A stretch of DNA of 64,000 bases from Skeletonema tropicum (GCA_037178625.1 CM074142.1:1364001-1428000), one strand, 5' to 3'. Positions 53,385 through 64,000 are shown, counted from the first letter of the stretch. Notes: generated by a model from the sequence alone, not told the origin. Translations and numbers: made by a program.

Positions 53385-53869
53385 GATACCTTGGACATTA
53401 ATCTGAACTTGAAAGATATTCCTGGCATCATTTCTCTGGAGGTCCTTCCTTACTCCTTACTCGCTGAGATTCCTGCCCTTTAGTTATGAAAAAGGATTAT
53501 TGAATGAAGTAGCTAGTTTATCATTTTCAAGAACAGTTCCGCTACATCATGTATCTGTACAATATGTCAAATTCCGTCATTTACCAACCTACATGAAAAT
53601 ATGTAGATCAATTTCTCAGGATTCTTGGTGAATTATCATGGTAATTCAACAATCCGATAATACGTAAATCGGACGAAGCCAAACCCCAACCTTCCTCAAA
53701 CTCAAACGAGCAATATGATGAATCTCTTCCAGGCAAAAACAGACCGTCACCGTCCACTCCAGTTTCAAGATGCGCAGCTTAAAAGTACAAGCTGTTTCGT
53801 ATCGAGTTCAAAGAGGCACAGCTCCATAATCGATGGTAAGGATGCGCATTGCGCTCATCCTCTGTAACA

Positions 53870-54406
53870 TCAGCCCCATTGCGATAAGGCACGAGGCACT
53901 GAACAAGGAGGAGGGGTTGTCTGGAGACTCATTTCTTGGAAGTCTCGCATGACATCTTGCTCTAAAAACAGAGCAGCTGCACGTGCCCGCTCTCTTGCCC
54001 ATTGAGAATGCTGTGCCGATACTATGGCTAGCCTTGCTGAATGCGGAATCTGCGAGGCATGATGATGATGCCACCGCTGCTCTGCTAAGACGGCCCTTTG
54101 CAGGGCAAGCCTTCTATCCCTGTATTCTGCTGTTAGCTCGGGGTTGAGATACTTCTCGAGACCGAGAATCGCAGCAGCATTGATGGTAATGCCTTCTTGT
54201 TGTTGATTGATGAAGGCGCGATGATATTCGAGTTGCGAGCGGACCTCACGAACTCGGTGGGAGAACCACGACTTGAATAGATCAGTTTCTCCTTCGGAAT
54301 ACCAAAGTGTGGTTGTCTGCTCGTTGCTAAGTGAGAGATTATCAACAATGGCCATGAGGCTTCTATCGGAGAAGCGAACTTGCTTTTTGCTTTTTGTTGT
54401 ATTCAT
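53870..54406 (-). CDS. Paralogue of the WYSEGE hypothetical protein, altered C-terminus, U2
   Basis: Identical in residues to 42515-43051, with the same frame-shifting insertion near its end. The change therefore predates the segmental duplication. Confidence 0.6.
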   Translation of the reverse strand: MNTTKSKKQVRFSDRSLMAIVDNLSLSNEQTTTLWYSEGETDLFKSWFSHRVREVRSQLEYHRAFINQQQEGITINAAAILGLEKYLNPELTAEYRDRRLALQRAVLAEQRWHHHHASQIPHSARLAIVSAQHSQWARERARAAALFLEQDVMRDFQEMSLQTTPPPCSVPRALSQWG

Positions 54407-55024
54407 CTTGACCAGAATGTTGCTGATGTTTATTTTGTGTTTTAGGAGTACAAGTAAGTGTTCGTGTTTGTGTCCGCGTCCTACGATACTGTCGTACTCA
54501 TAAATTATTTCAGTGCTATACTGTAAACTACATACATATCACTGGTATTTACTTAATGGATAGCCTTCATTAGTACGAATGGTACATGAACTTCTTTGTA
54601 GTTATGTACTTAGGGTTGTACATGTACGTGCGTGCGGTTTGCTCATAAGTAGCGTTGGGTCGCTGTCGCAGCGCTATGAATAACAAAGTGAGAACCAGTG
54701 TAAGGTAAGAACCCTTCTTAGTCCATGAGGTTATCCCTTTGGCCAGCCAGACCGCCAAGAGCGGTTGGCCTTGTAAGGCGGGGACATACAATTTAATCTT
54801 TGAGTTACTCACCGGTTTTAGGGCTAGTGGTTCCCCTGAGTGGATTTTTACCCCCGCTGTGAGAACCACTAACAAACCACAATCAAACCAACTGGTAGGC
54901 ATCGAGCACACAACACCAACACAATGGTACAATGGTAGTACTACCCTCTAACAACACTATTAGTTGAGTTATTTTTTACATCGCTTGGTTCTAAACTCAT
55001 CGGCTGCCGCCCCCCAGCATCGCC

Positions 55025-55243
55025 ATGGTGCTCATTGACGTGCATTTCTATAGGAGCACGAAAACAGTTAATGCAAAGATCTGTACTAAGGTGCGGGCAA
55101 ATGATGACCATTCGGATTTTCTGCTGACTGTTGTGAAGAAGGGTGTCAAAAAGCTCTTTGAAAAGGAAGGAAAAGATGTGACGGACGATGCTCTAGATGC
55201 CGCCATCGGGCGTATTGAGACAATCACTTGCAGATGCGTCTGA
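55025..55243 (+). CDS. First frame of the AGGCGGGGAC-element cargo
   Basis: The 72 residues from MVLIDVHFYRSTKTVNAKIC to ETITCRCV include a KKGVKKLFEKEGKDVTDDAL helix. It overlaps the start of the next frame by about 10 bases and probably forms its N-terminus through a frameshift or an unrecognised intron. It is identical to the U1 copy at 43677-43895, so the arrangement predates the segmental duplication. The start lies about 250 bp inside the left TIR. Confidence 0.45.
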   Translation: MVLIDVHFYRSTKTVNAKICTKVRANDDHSDFLLTVVKKGVKKLFEKEGKDVTDDALDAAIGRIETITCRCV

Positions 55244-56079
55244 CCCAGGTGCTTGCACTTGCAATCTTGTCAATCTTGTTGAATTTCTCCAGTGAATTGA
55301 CTCCTCCACAATTCCGTAATGTTGCCCTACAGAGACAGCCAACACCAATCATTAATCCCAGACAGCATTTTTATTCTCGCGATGAAGTCATTACTATGTT
55401 CGCAGGGAATGAGGATGCTCTCACAGATTTTTCTGATCTACCTTCTTACAAGAGTCAAGGAGCAGAGACAAAAGCACAACGTGATAGAGCTGTCGCCAAA
55501 GAGCTCAAGCTTAAAAGTTGGGACCCGAAGAAATTAAGAAGTTTTATTGTCTGCTACTTTTGTGAAAAACGTCGCTGCATATATTCCCCTTCGGATGCGG
55601 ATTTCGCTAGAGGAAGCGCAGCTCTTAAGACAGAGCTTGAGTCTTTGTCTGATAGGTATTCGTGTGGTGATTTGATATTTGGCGATGAAGATGATATGAG
55701 TAAGATTATTGTTCAGAAGCTGAACTTGACCTGCGAGTCTCAAATTGAACCAAGCTACTACAAAAATGATGGTCGCACATTGAAGCTGAAACCTATTTGT
55801 GTTCATTGCGGAGAGTCAGAGTCGGGAGCTGCTGGAAGTTTTCTTCTGGGGCAAGAGCAATTGAGACAACGCAATTTGACGGGTTGTTACAAATGCTTAC
55901 CCACATTTGTATCATGTGCCTTCAGAGTGGCAAGAAGGTTGTCAAGGGGAAAGCGAAAGATAAATTGGAAGCACGAGCGGAGCAGGCACGTGCAAATGCA
56001 ACAAGTAACAACTAAGATCATACACAATACAACCATGCCCACACGACCTACTCTACTACAGCCTCTACACCGGGGGTAA
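55234..56079 (+). CDS. Cys-rich zinc-module cargo protein of the AGGCGGGGAC element
   Basis: The frame from ATG 55234 carries FYSRDEVITMF, SYKSQGAETKAQRDRAV, CYFCEKRRCIYSP, DRYSCGDLIF, LTCESQIEPSYY, CVHCGE and GCYKCLP. This is a run of Cys pairs consistent with one or two zinc ribbons. Near 55905 the likely native C-terminus moves to the +1 frame (ICIMCLQSGKKVVKGKAKDK... to ...ANATSNN, stop 56015), completing a further C..C pair and a basic tail. The 281-residue frame to 56079 is therefore probably frameshifted at its end. It differs from U1 by one residue (LKTELE against LKAELE). Function unknown; a DNA-binding role in the element is only a guess. Confidence 0.55.
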   Translation: MRLTQVLALAILSILLNFSSELTPPQFRNVALQRQPTPIINPRQHFYSRDEVITMFAGNEDALTDFSDLPSYKSQGAETKAQRDRAVAKELKLKSWDPKKLRSFIVCYFCEKRRCIYSPSDADFARGSAALKTELESLSDRYSCGDLIFGDEDDMSKIIVQKLNLTCESQIEPSYYKNDGRTLKLKPICVHCGESESGAAGSFLLGQEQLRQRNLTGCYKCLPTFVSCAFRVARRLSRGKRKINWKHERSRHVQMQQVTTKIIHNTTMPTRPTLLQPLHRG

Positions 56080-56155
56080 AAATTACGGGGGTAGAAAAGT
56101 TGACCCCCCCCTCACCACAGCAAGCTGCGCTTTGAAGATTAAATTGTCCCCGCCT

Positions 56156-58110
56156 AATAGGACAAAAATTTCTACGTAGGAATTATGGGGTCACACTGGA
56201 GTTTTTTGGTAACGGAGCTTCCAGTTCCGTGAGTATGGAGTTTTTCATCACTTAGCAACTGTTTTATATAGTCACTATGAGAAATGAGAACCCAATCACA
56301 AGCCGAGCACCCCTACGGACGAAGCATCTAATCATGTATGTAGTCAATATACAATCTCCTGTTGCCGTTTTTGAAACTGCGTCTCTAAACTCACTGATCA
56401 ACCTACCCACTACGCTACATTGTGCCTCGCCTAGTCCAAATTTTGTAGGAATTAGTATGCCCCTACGTAATAACCCCATTTTATCCCGAGGAAGAGATGG
56501 TCGTCCATTTTGTGATATTTTGTAGAACAACGAATCGGGCATCCCCGCTGGGCCGCCCGATTTTCATCACCAACACTCACCACAACAAAAGTTGCACAAC
56601 ACCATGATGTGACGGCATCCCCATGCCAACTACTATTAACAAGTCCTTCGTTTTGAGAAGCTACTTCGATGTTTTTCATAGAGGTCTTCTTTGCAATATT
56701 TGTAGTTCAAAAATAAAAAACATCGAAGTAGATATCTGAAAGGAAGACGGGGCATTCACGTGGGCATTATCACCCACAACTTGAACAGTGGCGAGTACGA
56801 ATCGTCGATGTACTCCATCTTCTCCAAGAGCTCCACACAGATGGCAGAACAATATAAAGATGCATTCTTTCGAACTGTCTTTGTATAGAGTATCTCAAGT
56901 CATCTGTGAATCCGTGAGTTACCGTACTTCTTTACTCCCCGTGGTCGGCCGTGCGGACTGGGACTATCGACACGCCCTACACCCCATACCCTCCTTGCAA
57001 TGAATGTTGCGAAAGTCACAAATGGACATCTTCTGTCTCATGTGCCGAAGAATGATGGAGTGATGAAAGCCTCAAATATTGATTGCTAAGACATGGCTGA
57101 CAGGAAACGGAAACTACGAAATCAAAAGGAATGATTTAGTGAAGTATTTGAATGGCGTCAAACGCAGCATGCTTCCTGGGTCAAAAGATTCAGATCAATG
57201 AGCTTATTTCGTATCAGCAGATAAAAGCAACGAAGAGAAGTTGTGACGGAGACGCTACAAATTAATCTTTATCCAACACCCTGTCTCATTCAACAACAAA
57301 CACCGAACCGCACAACGTAGACTATTTTATGATGACATCACGAGACCTGATCTTTTTATCGAACTATCCTTCGATAGATAGTGATTTATTGATGCATCGA
57401 GTAAATAGATAGGAGGTCATAAACTCGTTAATGTACAATGGCATTGAACACATGTTGAAGAGCTGCAATCGTCCGTGCTGCATAGTACAAGAAGGTTTTA
57501 ATGGTGTCAATATCACATGATGCAAAATCCCAGCAAAAGACGAAAACCAAATAAAAATGATCGAGAATATCCATTGCTATAATGGGAGGAAAATAAAATA
57601 TTAGTGTCGAATCAAGCGCGGCGTTGGTATCATCGGATGATATCTTTCCAAAGCAGACGAAGTATGAATTTACAAGTGTTATTTTGGGTACAAAACATTG
57701 TGACGAGACAGAGAATTCCAACCATCAGGTGGTGTTTTAGATGCGGTCGATGGGTTTTAGCATGATTCCTCAACTGCATCGATTAGAGTGCCATCTCGTG
57801 CATCTGATGAGGACCATACCCGGACAGAGGTTTCATCAGAAGATGATTGGACACTGGGTGTTGGAGCAATACCGGTGAAACGCAACAGAAATGGAAAGAG
57901 CAGGGGAAGGCATTCGTACAAAAACAAGTGGGACTTCGTGCAAAGAGAAAGTAGATGTGTTTACAGTCAATAAATGCAGGACACAAGAATCATTGGCTCG
58001 AACATCCATACATAGAGTGCCCGAGCTAAGCAGTAGTAACAACCAGCGTATTGTACTTAGGCGCTCAGTCAACACAAGATATTCTTTTACCTTAAGATGG
58101 ATAATGAAGC
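56156..58110. other. Gene-poor region right of U2
   Basis: I see no convincing gene. A 16-bp inverted repeat, CTACTTCGATGTTTTT (56661-56676) and AAAAACATCGAAGTAG (56716-56731), could form a hairpin. Short open frames at 57788-57973 (RASDEDHTRTEVSSEDDW...) and 57428-57721 (minus) have no supporting motif. The palindrome-based motif CTACGTAGGAATT appears at about 56172. Confidence 0.4.
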
Positions 58111-58118
58111 ATTAGATG

Positions 58119-59596
58119 TAGAGGTTGGAACCGTCCCGATCCCGTCGGGATCGGGAGCGGATTTTCGGGCCGGTATTGAGGTCCCGTCCCGAGACCCCCG
58201 ATCCCGGTAGTCCCGGGATTTTGACACCCTCACCACGACCACCCATCACCACCCATCATGATGACCATGTCAAAGAACAATACGTAGTTGCGGCTCGATT
58301 CCTTCCAATTCATCAACGAGATCCCAATATTTTCAACACGACTGCTCTATCCGACTGTTGGGTACGTTCACAAGACTTAAGAGCATTGGAATTTGATCAT
58401 TTTTTGGTGCTTTCATCTCATAATCTCATACTTGCATTACTTAGAAAATCATGGCCGATGCCGATAATGCCACCCAGACCAACCCCGATGGAGTTGCCGC
58501 TGCGAGCAAGAAGCGCAAAACTGCAGAACCTTTGACCGCAGAGTCTTCGAGTGACGACGATAGCAATGTTTTTGACCAATCCTCTGTAGAAGAATCCCCA
58601 CCATCTTGTATCTGCAATGTCTCCTGGATTGGTGATAATAAGATGTGTGCCAGTTGCACAGTCACTTGTTCGAGCAGTGGATTGCTGATTTGCCTCCACC
58701 AGCAGATTTCGTGATGGGTCGCTCTAGAACTCCTCTGCCCAAGAAAAGCAGCACTACCGCCGTCTCTGCATCCAATGTGATTGACCTCATCCAAGAACCC
58801 TGCACACAAAAACCTCAAAGCAGCGTTTGAAGATGTAAAAGAAGCCAAAGCGACCAGGGTCGATGCCATGTTGAAAGATGCTCAGCATCGAAGTGTAAGT
58901 TCTCCTACGTTTGATGATGAATCACCCCGAACCGTTCAAGGCGCTGCCCTTTTTGCACTAGAATGCTATTTGTCAAAGTACTCACATCTGAACAATGCTG
59001 CGTCTATTCAAACCACGAAGGTCATGGATGCTGCTGCTACCACAAAGAATAAGAATGTCTCCCAAAAGAAGACTGCCCCAAAGAAGAAGTCTGCCCCAAA
59101 GGAGAAGTCTGCCCCATTCAAGAAGACGAAGACGACATTCCGAGGAAGGAAGTCTAATGTTATTGCCGCATCGAAGACAAAGACAGCCGCTGCTCTCGAA
59201 GTAATCGATGTAGACAAAGATGACATTCTTGCACCGGTCCCATCTAACAAGACAGCAAAAAGCTGGGCGCATTACAAATTGTACAAACGTTCAGTTTATC
59301 CAAACAAGCAGGATGTAGCTGTCTGCAAGCAGTAAATCCTTGAATGAGTTCCTCCCTCGCAAAAGACGAAGATGGGAATCCAATTGATGCAGGTCTAGAT
59401 GAGGATGAGGCTTAATCTAATTCATAAGTAGTAGATAGTGTTATTTGTTGTTTGTTTGCATCGCGTAAGTACTTACTACTCTATGTAGTTAACTTATCTT
59501 GGCAAATCCCGGGATTCTCCCGATACCGGGACCCTGTCGTCGGGACCAATCCCGAATCCCGGAAAGGGCGTCGGGACGGGACGGTACCAACCTCTA
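58119..59596 (+). mobile_element. hAT transposon with internal deletion
   Basis: The 1,478-bp element has ends TAGAGGTTGG...CCAACCTCTA and a perfect 8-bp target duplication ATTAGATG (58111-58118, 59597-59604), the hAT signature. The subterminal regions are rich in CCCG/CGGG repeats (GTCCCGATCCCGTCGGG), typical of hAT transposase-binding clusters. Only the two ends of a transposase gene remain, so it is non-autonomous. Confidence 0.93.
58451..59415 (+). pseudogene. hAT transposase remnant (N-terminus up to the BED finger, plus C-terminal tail)
   Basis: The first frame from ATG 58451 (MADADNATQTNPDGVAAASK) has a basic KKRK signal and an acidic/Ser tract, and stops at 58714. The same frame reopens at 58781 and contains Lys-rich repeats (KKTAPKKKSAPKEKSAP). 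It ends in SWAHYKLYKRS..PNKQDVAVCK, the start of a BED-type zinc finger of hAT transposases, then a stop. A last short frame, 59344-59415, ends AGLDEDEA and fits the C-terminal tail of the transposase. The catalytic DDE and dimerisation regions are deleted. Confidence 0.65.
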
Positions 59597-59604
59597 ATTA
59601 GATG

Positions 59605-62600
59605 ATTATATTGACACTGATGATATCATCGGGCCATAGTAAAGAGATCAATCGAAGCTTTATTATAATATTATCGTGTGCAGTGGCATGCATGAGAGTG
59701 CGTTTGCGTAGGTTTGCGTGTAGTTTCTACTAGAGAATGCAGTTCCCGCAAAATTCTACATAGGCCTACGTAGGAATTCAAAATGTAGCGCAGTGTATAG
59801 CTGTCTCATCTCCTTGACTCCATGACGTGGATTTTTTTGTCTACGTAGGAATCGTCCAAGAAGCGGTACCAAAGTGGCGCCAACGATCATCGAGCACATC
59901 ACCACCATGGGATTTCCGCCCGAGTAGCGTACTGTACTAAGCGTGGTGCCGTTATATAAAAGATACAATGCTCGAGACGTTTATATAGACACATATGATT
60001 GCATGTAGCAACTTTATATGTACTAATTTTTACAAATGATGTAAAATAAAAGCCAATTTGTGCACATGAATGTGTATCCTCAACTCTCATGAGCAATGAA
60101 CGATGGTGTTATAACAAATATTTCGGCACTAACGACACCAAACACTGCTAAAATAACGCTTGTAGAGTTATGAAAAGAATGTTTGCATCTTTTTAATGCG
60201 GTAATAATAATTTATGAGGCCCACAGATCCTTGTCATTCAATACAAACACTTCTGTATGCACATCCATCTACTACAAGAGAATCACTTTGTGCATTCCAA
60301 TGATGTCAGTAGTGATCATATGCAGCTCTATCCGTCGAACATTACTTCATTGAAACCAAAGGGCCTTAACAAGTCGTTGAAGATTCCACTCCGATCAATT
60401 CAGAGCAATGTAGCGCCGTAACAATAGCCTTCTTCGGAGACAAAATGTGCACCTATTCCACCCTAATCGAACTATGAGTCACCCAACTACGACCTTATCT
60501 CTTCAATCAAATACAATAGTTGTTGTGTCATTGTTGTCAGATGGTAATGTTGATTTGAATAACGAATCCATTGGAATTTGTTCGAGGAATGGCCATGTGT
60601 TGGGCGATGGTGATACCAAGGCTGAGTTCGCCGATGGTGGTGTAGGCAGTGAAATCGATCTCAATTGTCAACTTCACGGTACAAAGCGATCCTTACATAT
60701 TATTGAGAGCTCATTTGTCGTGTTTAGTTGTCTCGTCATGATTAGAGGTCGGAATAGAACAACGAAATGGGTGACATTTGTTTGTAATTGATGATGTGAT
60801 GTGTAGCAGCAATGTTGGTGCCCGACGGAGTGCTATGGCCATATGAAGTCACTAACAATGAACCACACCGACACTAGATGTCTATATGTAGAAGTAGCGG
60901 TGATAATTGGCGGAGAGAGGACGATCTCCGAGGTGTTACAGGCGTAGTATCGGACGACACATCGGGAGATTCGGCTTCTTCTGGTTGACTTTTTCTCATG
61001 TGACGCTTAGATGGGGTACCAAAAAGTGCATTACGTGGCCTAGCCAGTAAGTTTCCTCATAGCTTCAGCTGCATACAGTTATATAGCACGAAATGCAAAT
61101 CTGTGTACTTCAGGAGATACGATTTTTACCGCTATGCCATCAACATGGTGTTTTGGTTCACTTCCTCATGATGTGTGATGATGTTTTTGCTGCGAAATCT
61201 GCATGGAGCAAAAGAGGCGGGATTTTTTGTGAAATATTTTATTTTTCTAATTTCGGCGGAAAGGGAGTGCCGTTATCTATCTTGTATGACATATACGTAG
61301 GAATCAATTTGACGGAGTCGAGGAGATGAGACAGCTATACCATCAAAATACGGCAATAGGAGAGTGAGACTCTCACCATCAAAATTTTTGACTCCGCTCC
61401 CGTGACGACATGTCTTGGCGAGACGTCGCAGAGACTCGACATGCTTATATATGCTCGTTTGCTGTTAGCTGAGTTCATCAAACGCGTCTCAGATGATGTC
61501 AACACACGTACTTGGTAATTCTCTGTGCGAGGCAACTGTCGACTCATTATCAATCGGGTGTTTGGTCTATCACCGCGATATATGCAGTACTATTTTTGGC
61601 TGCTGAATTTGCGAATGTAAGGAAGAATGATGTTCACATCAAGTTCGGACGATGATCCCAATGGTTGCACTGAAATGACATACAGCGGTGCCTATTGGAA
61701 CAAACTAAATGAATCCTACCTCTGATATGGTGCAAATAATGATGTAAACAAAATGCTTTGGCTTTGCTGGATCTTTTTGTATGGGCCATTACCAAGAAGA
61801 AGGTGAGACAATCAAAGCCTCAGCAACAAATAATTTTGATGTGGATCCTCCGCCACTTTGTCATCGCCTGCGGACACATCAACGATGGCTAAGCCTTGAT
61901 CTACGCGACTAATCTTCTTGGAGAAGAAGAATCAGCACAAACTAGAACTTGTTGAAAAGTGGGTCAGATATTCCCAAGGGAACGAGCCTGGCTTAGACAA
62001 TTCATTGGTGTTACATTACAATCTGGCGACGGAGTGGCAAACAGTAACGACAACCTTGCGTGCATACTGATGCAGCTAATGGCCGTATCAATAGTGAGGA
62101 GGAGGATGCCGGAGGTGATGTAAAGAAGCATCGAAAGGGACCAAACTACTCCGGCGGCAATACCACTTCTCAAAAGACAATGACATCATTAGAAATGATT
62201 CTTAATAGAAGAGGTTCAATTTCACGTGTCATTTCTCAACTGGATGGAAGTTGCCAGGCGTCGTGAGCAAATCATTAATAACATCAAGCGGAAGACTTCG
62301 GAAGCAGTAGTGGGTATTGAGTATGTAGTAGCTGTAGCAGCTGCCGAAATGTGCCAAGATTGAGCGTGGAGACGGTTATATCAATCGTGCACTCGAACAA
62401 CAGGCTACCGAGGGCAATAATGCGGTTGAGGGAGCTGATGCGGCGGCATTAACATAGTAGAGAACAATTGCATCATCGTGCGATCTCTCTTGGGAAAAGA
62501 AGAGCCGACCCCATCATTTTAAATTTGAACATAGGAATTGGTACATCGATTTTGGCGGGAAATTACTTGGCGGTCGTGGCCAGCGAACTAAATCAGGGGG

Positions 62601-62886
62601 TGTTTTCATAAAAAGGGTTATTCCAACGTATATTTTATTACCGGAGACGTTTCGAAGCGGTTCTTAAAATTTTTTGTGGAGGTGTACAGACAGACCGAAA
62701 CTCCATTTTATTCGACAAACTTGTCGATGACATGCTCATCGGGAACAAGGCAGCCGGCCTATCTTTGCTAAAGTATTGAATTATACTAGCTTTTGAAAAG
62801 AAAGACGGACCGTAGTCCACCTGCGAATACACTGTGTGGGTGGACCACGGTGGCCGATTTTTGAAAATTCCCCGAACGGACGAGTA
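59605..62886. other. Gene-poor region with a 26-bp inverted repeat pair
   Basis: Inverted repeats TATAGCTGTCTCATCTCC... (59796-59821) and ...GGAGATGAGACAGCTATA (61314-61339) match over 26 bases with one mismatch. They may bound a decayed 1.54-kb element. A frame inside (60447-60791, 114 codons) and another at 62060-62266 lack known motifs. Around 62200-62340 broken frames (ARRREQIINNIKRKTSEAVV...) look like an eroded gene. The motif TACGTAGGAAT occurs at about 59768, 59845 and 61295. Confidence 0.4.
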
Positions 62887-63462
62887 TCTATATACTTAAA
62901 CTGACGCGCGTGTGCGTGCGTGCGTGTGTGTATATCATGTCCGTTAGTCCGTTAGTTAGTGAGGTAGCCAAAATTTGCTGGCCAAAATTCAAACGAGGTT
63001 GTTTCTTCTCAATCTACACAAAGTGTTACGTAGGAATTAGTACCAAAAGTCAAAATTGGCGAGGCATGTGACAGCCAGTCCCAGTGTCACATTTTGAGGT
63101 GTATGTAACACGAAGCGGATTGATTGAGTTTGGAGTGTCACAATCAGGGGGTTGAGTTTGGGAGTGTCACAAATAATTATTATCACAGTGCACAATCGTA
63201 CTTAGAGAAGTAGTGGATGCAGGTGCCCAGTAGAAGCGCTTTTCTTGCAGCGGCAACGAGTTCAGGGTAGGAGCAAGAATAGATTGGACGGTGGGTACAA
63301 GCAACATAAGCATTCATGAGAAGTGGCTTCTTGAGGTGCAGCTTCTTCTTTGGCAGGAGCGAGTGGTAAGCATGTTGCAAGGGAATACAAGAAGTGACTT
63401 GAGAGTGTAACATTTTTTGTGCGTACTGACGCGGGACGCGCTAGCCGCGCTTGCGCGGCTAG
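62887..63462 (+). mobile_element. Candidate non-autonomous Helitron-like element
   Basis: The left end TCTATATACTTAAACTGACG begins with TC after an A, as in many Helitrons. The right end has a perfect 10-bp stem, CTAGCCGCGC-TT-GCGCGGCTAG (63441-63462), ending CTAG before a T. That matches the expected A|TC...CTRR|T arrangement, although the CTAG here belongs to the stem instead of following it. It is 576 bp with no coding capacity. A (GT/GC)n tract follows the left end. It has no TIR and no target duplication. Confidence 0.4.
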
Positions 63463-64000
63463 TTTTTAGAAAACTACACTCCACCATGACGATGAAAATT
63501 GTGCCGCCCGAATGATCGTCCTCTACACCAATACAATCGTCACCCCTCCCATATTAACCTGATCGGATCCCCTCTATTGGTTGTTTACAACGTTGTTGTC
63601 CGTTTCTGGATTCAGAATCGCCCCAGAACTCAATAACTAACACTCCGGGCAAGTGTCGAGATCGGTCGGTCGGCACAACATTTCGGGGGGAGAATTCAAT
63701 TATTGGAACATAAGTTTTGCACAAAGCAGTCAACTTCACATCATCCGCCTCCTTTAGGATATATACGTCGGTTGTTATGCAGTTTGTGGATGATATTGCA
63801 TAGAGCGGACATGATATTGGAGTATCTCTCACGGATTTATTCAACAAAGAATTGCCCAACACGTGCATTATTCGACAATCTAGTGAAGAGGGGCGTACAA
63901 TACCCAAATGAGCCGCATCTACTGTATGTTAGTATAGGCTATGGTGGGTGCCTGGTTCAGTTGGTAAGGGACAAAATTGATGATTACCATGGCATCAGCT
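63463..64000. other. Right edge of window
   Basis: A minus-strand frame at 63554-63907 (117 codons, VRDTPISCPLYAISSTNC...) is open but matches nothing I recognise. At 63948-63960 the string TGGTTCAGTTGGT resembles a Pol III A-box, but the sequence after it does not fold as a tRNA before the window ends. Confidence 0.3.

Larger units (their letters stand above)
44605..55878. repeat. Segmental duplication unit U2
   Basis: This 11,274-bp unit matches U1 (30866-44530) base for base apart from a handful of substitutions, six small indels and the absence of the 2,375-bp TIR element. U2 keeps the natural right-hand continuation beyond 55878, so it is probably the original end and U1's right end the new junction. 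Confidence 0.92.
54776..56155 (+). mobile_element. AGGCGGGGAC TIR element, complete copy (U2)
   Basis: The left end AGGCGGGGACATACAATTTA (54776) and the right end, read inverted, AGGCGGGGACAATTTAATCT (from 56155) form imperfect TIRs with a 3-base indel, agreeing over about 21 bases. Length is 1,380 bp. No unambiguous target duplication is seen (flanks TTGTA and AATAG). The only recognisable coding sequence is the Cys-rich protein; no transposase motif is visible. Confidence 0.65.

Noticed and set aside
63940..64000. Possible tRNA gene at the right edge (TGGTTCAGTTGGT)
   Set aside because: It resembles an A-box and D-arm, but no anticodon arm can be folded and the window ends before a B-box.

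Overview
This window looks like nuclear DNA of a diatom, probably a centric one. The evidence is two copies of a fucoxanthin chlorophyll a/c light-harvesting gene with a SAAAFAP plastid-targeting motif, short GT-AG introns of about 90 bp, Copia elements of the type common in diatoms, and several uncharacterised families that I associate with diatoms. I see no bacterial-style operons, CRISPR arrays or complete tRNA or rRNA genes. Family names come from recognising motifs by eye; no database search was possible.

Layout. 1-4908: decayed remnant of an F-box-like/Cys-rich gene, then a tandem array with two FCP genes (1484-2116 and 3911-4543, both minus). 4909-17448: a LINE-type retrotransposon bounded by a 16-bp target duplication. 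Nested in it are two identical Copia copies (4,431-bp repeats with an inverted 70-bp spacer) and a TIR element of an unknown class (15015-16969). 17665-22318: a four-exon gene for a membrane protein with 14 eight-cysteine modules, two of whose internal exons arose by very recent tandem duplication. 23584-26028: a full-length F-box-like/Cys-rich gene whose first codons lie inside a TTAA-flanked element (25942-28658). 28663-30865: mostly featureless.

30866-55878 is an 11.3-kb tandem segmental duplication (U1 30866-44530, U2 44605-55878, separated by a 74-bp filler). Each unit carries the F-box-like/Cys-rich gene, two copies of a diatom-type hypothetical family, a gene split by a foldback element, a Stowaway-like MITE, retroelement debris and part or all of a TIR element carrying a Cys-rich protein. 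U1 also has a 2,375-bp insertion (34539-36913) of the same unknown TIR element. U2 preserves the empty site, which fixes its ends, its 17-bp TIRs and a 7-bp target duplication.

55879-64000 is gene-poor: the end of the Cys-rich element, a deleted hAT transposon with a perfect 8-bp TSD (58119-59596), a candidate short Helitron-like element (62887-63462) and other inverted repeats.

The best candidate for something undescribed is the TAGGGGGG-ended element family. It has 17-bp TIRs and a 7-bp TSD, carries a coiled-coil protein with no transposase motif I can see, and has a 15-bp hairpin that stays perfectly paired between copies through compensatory changes.
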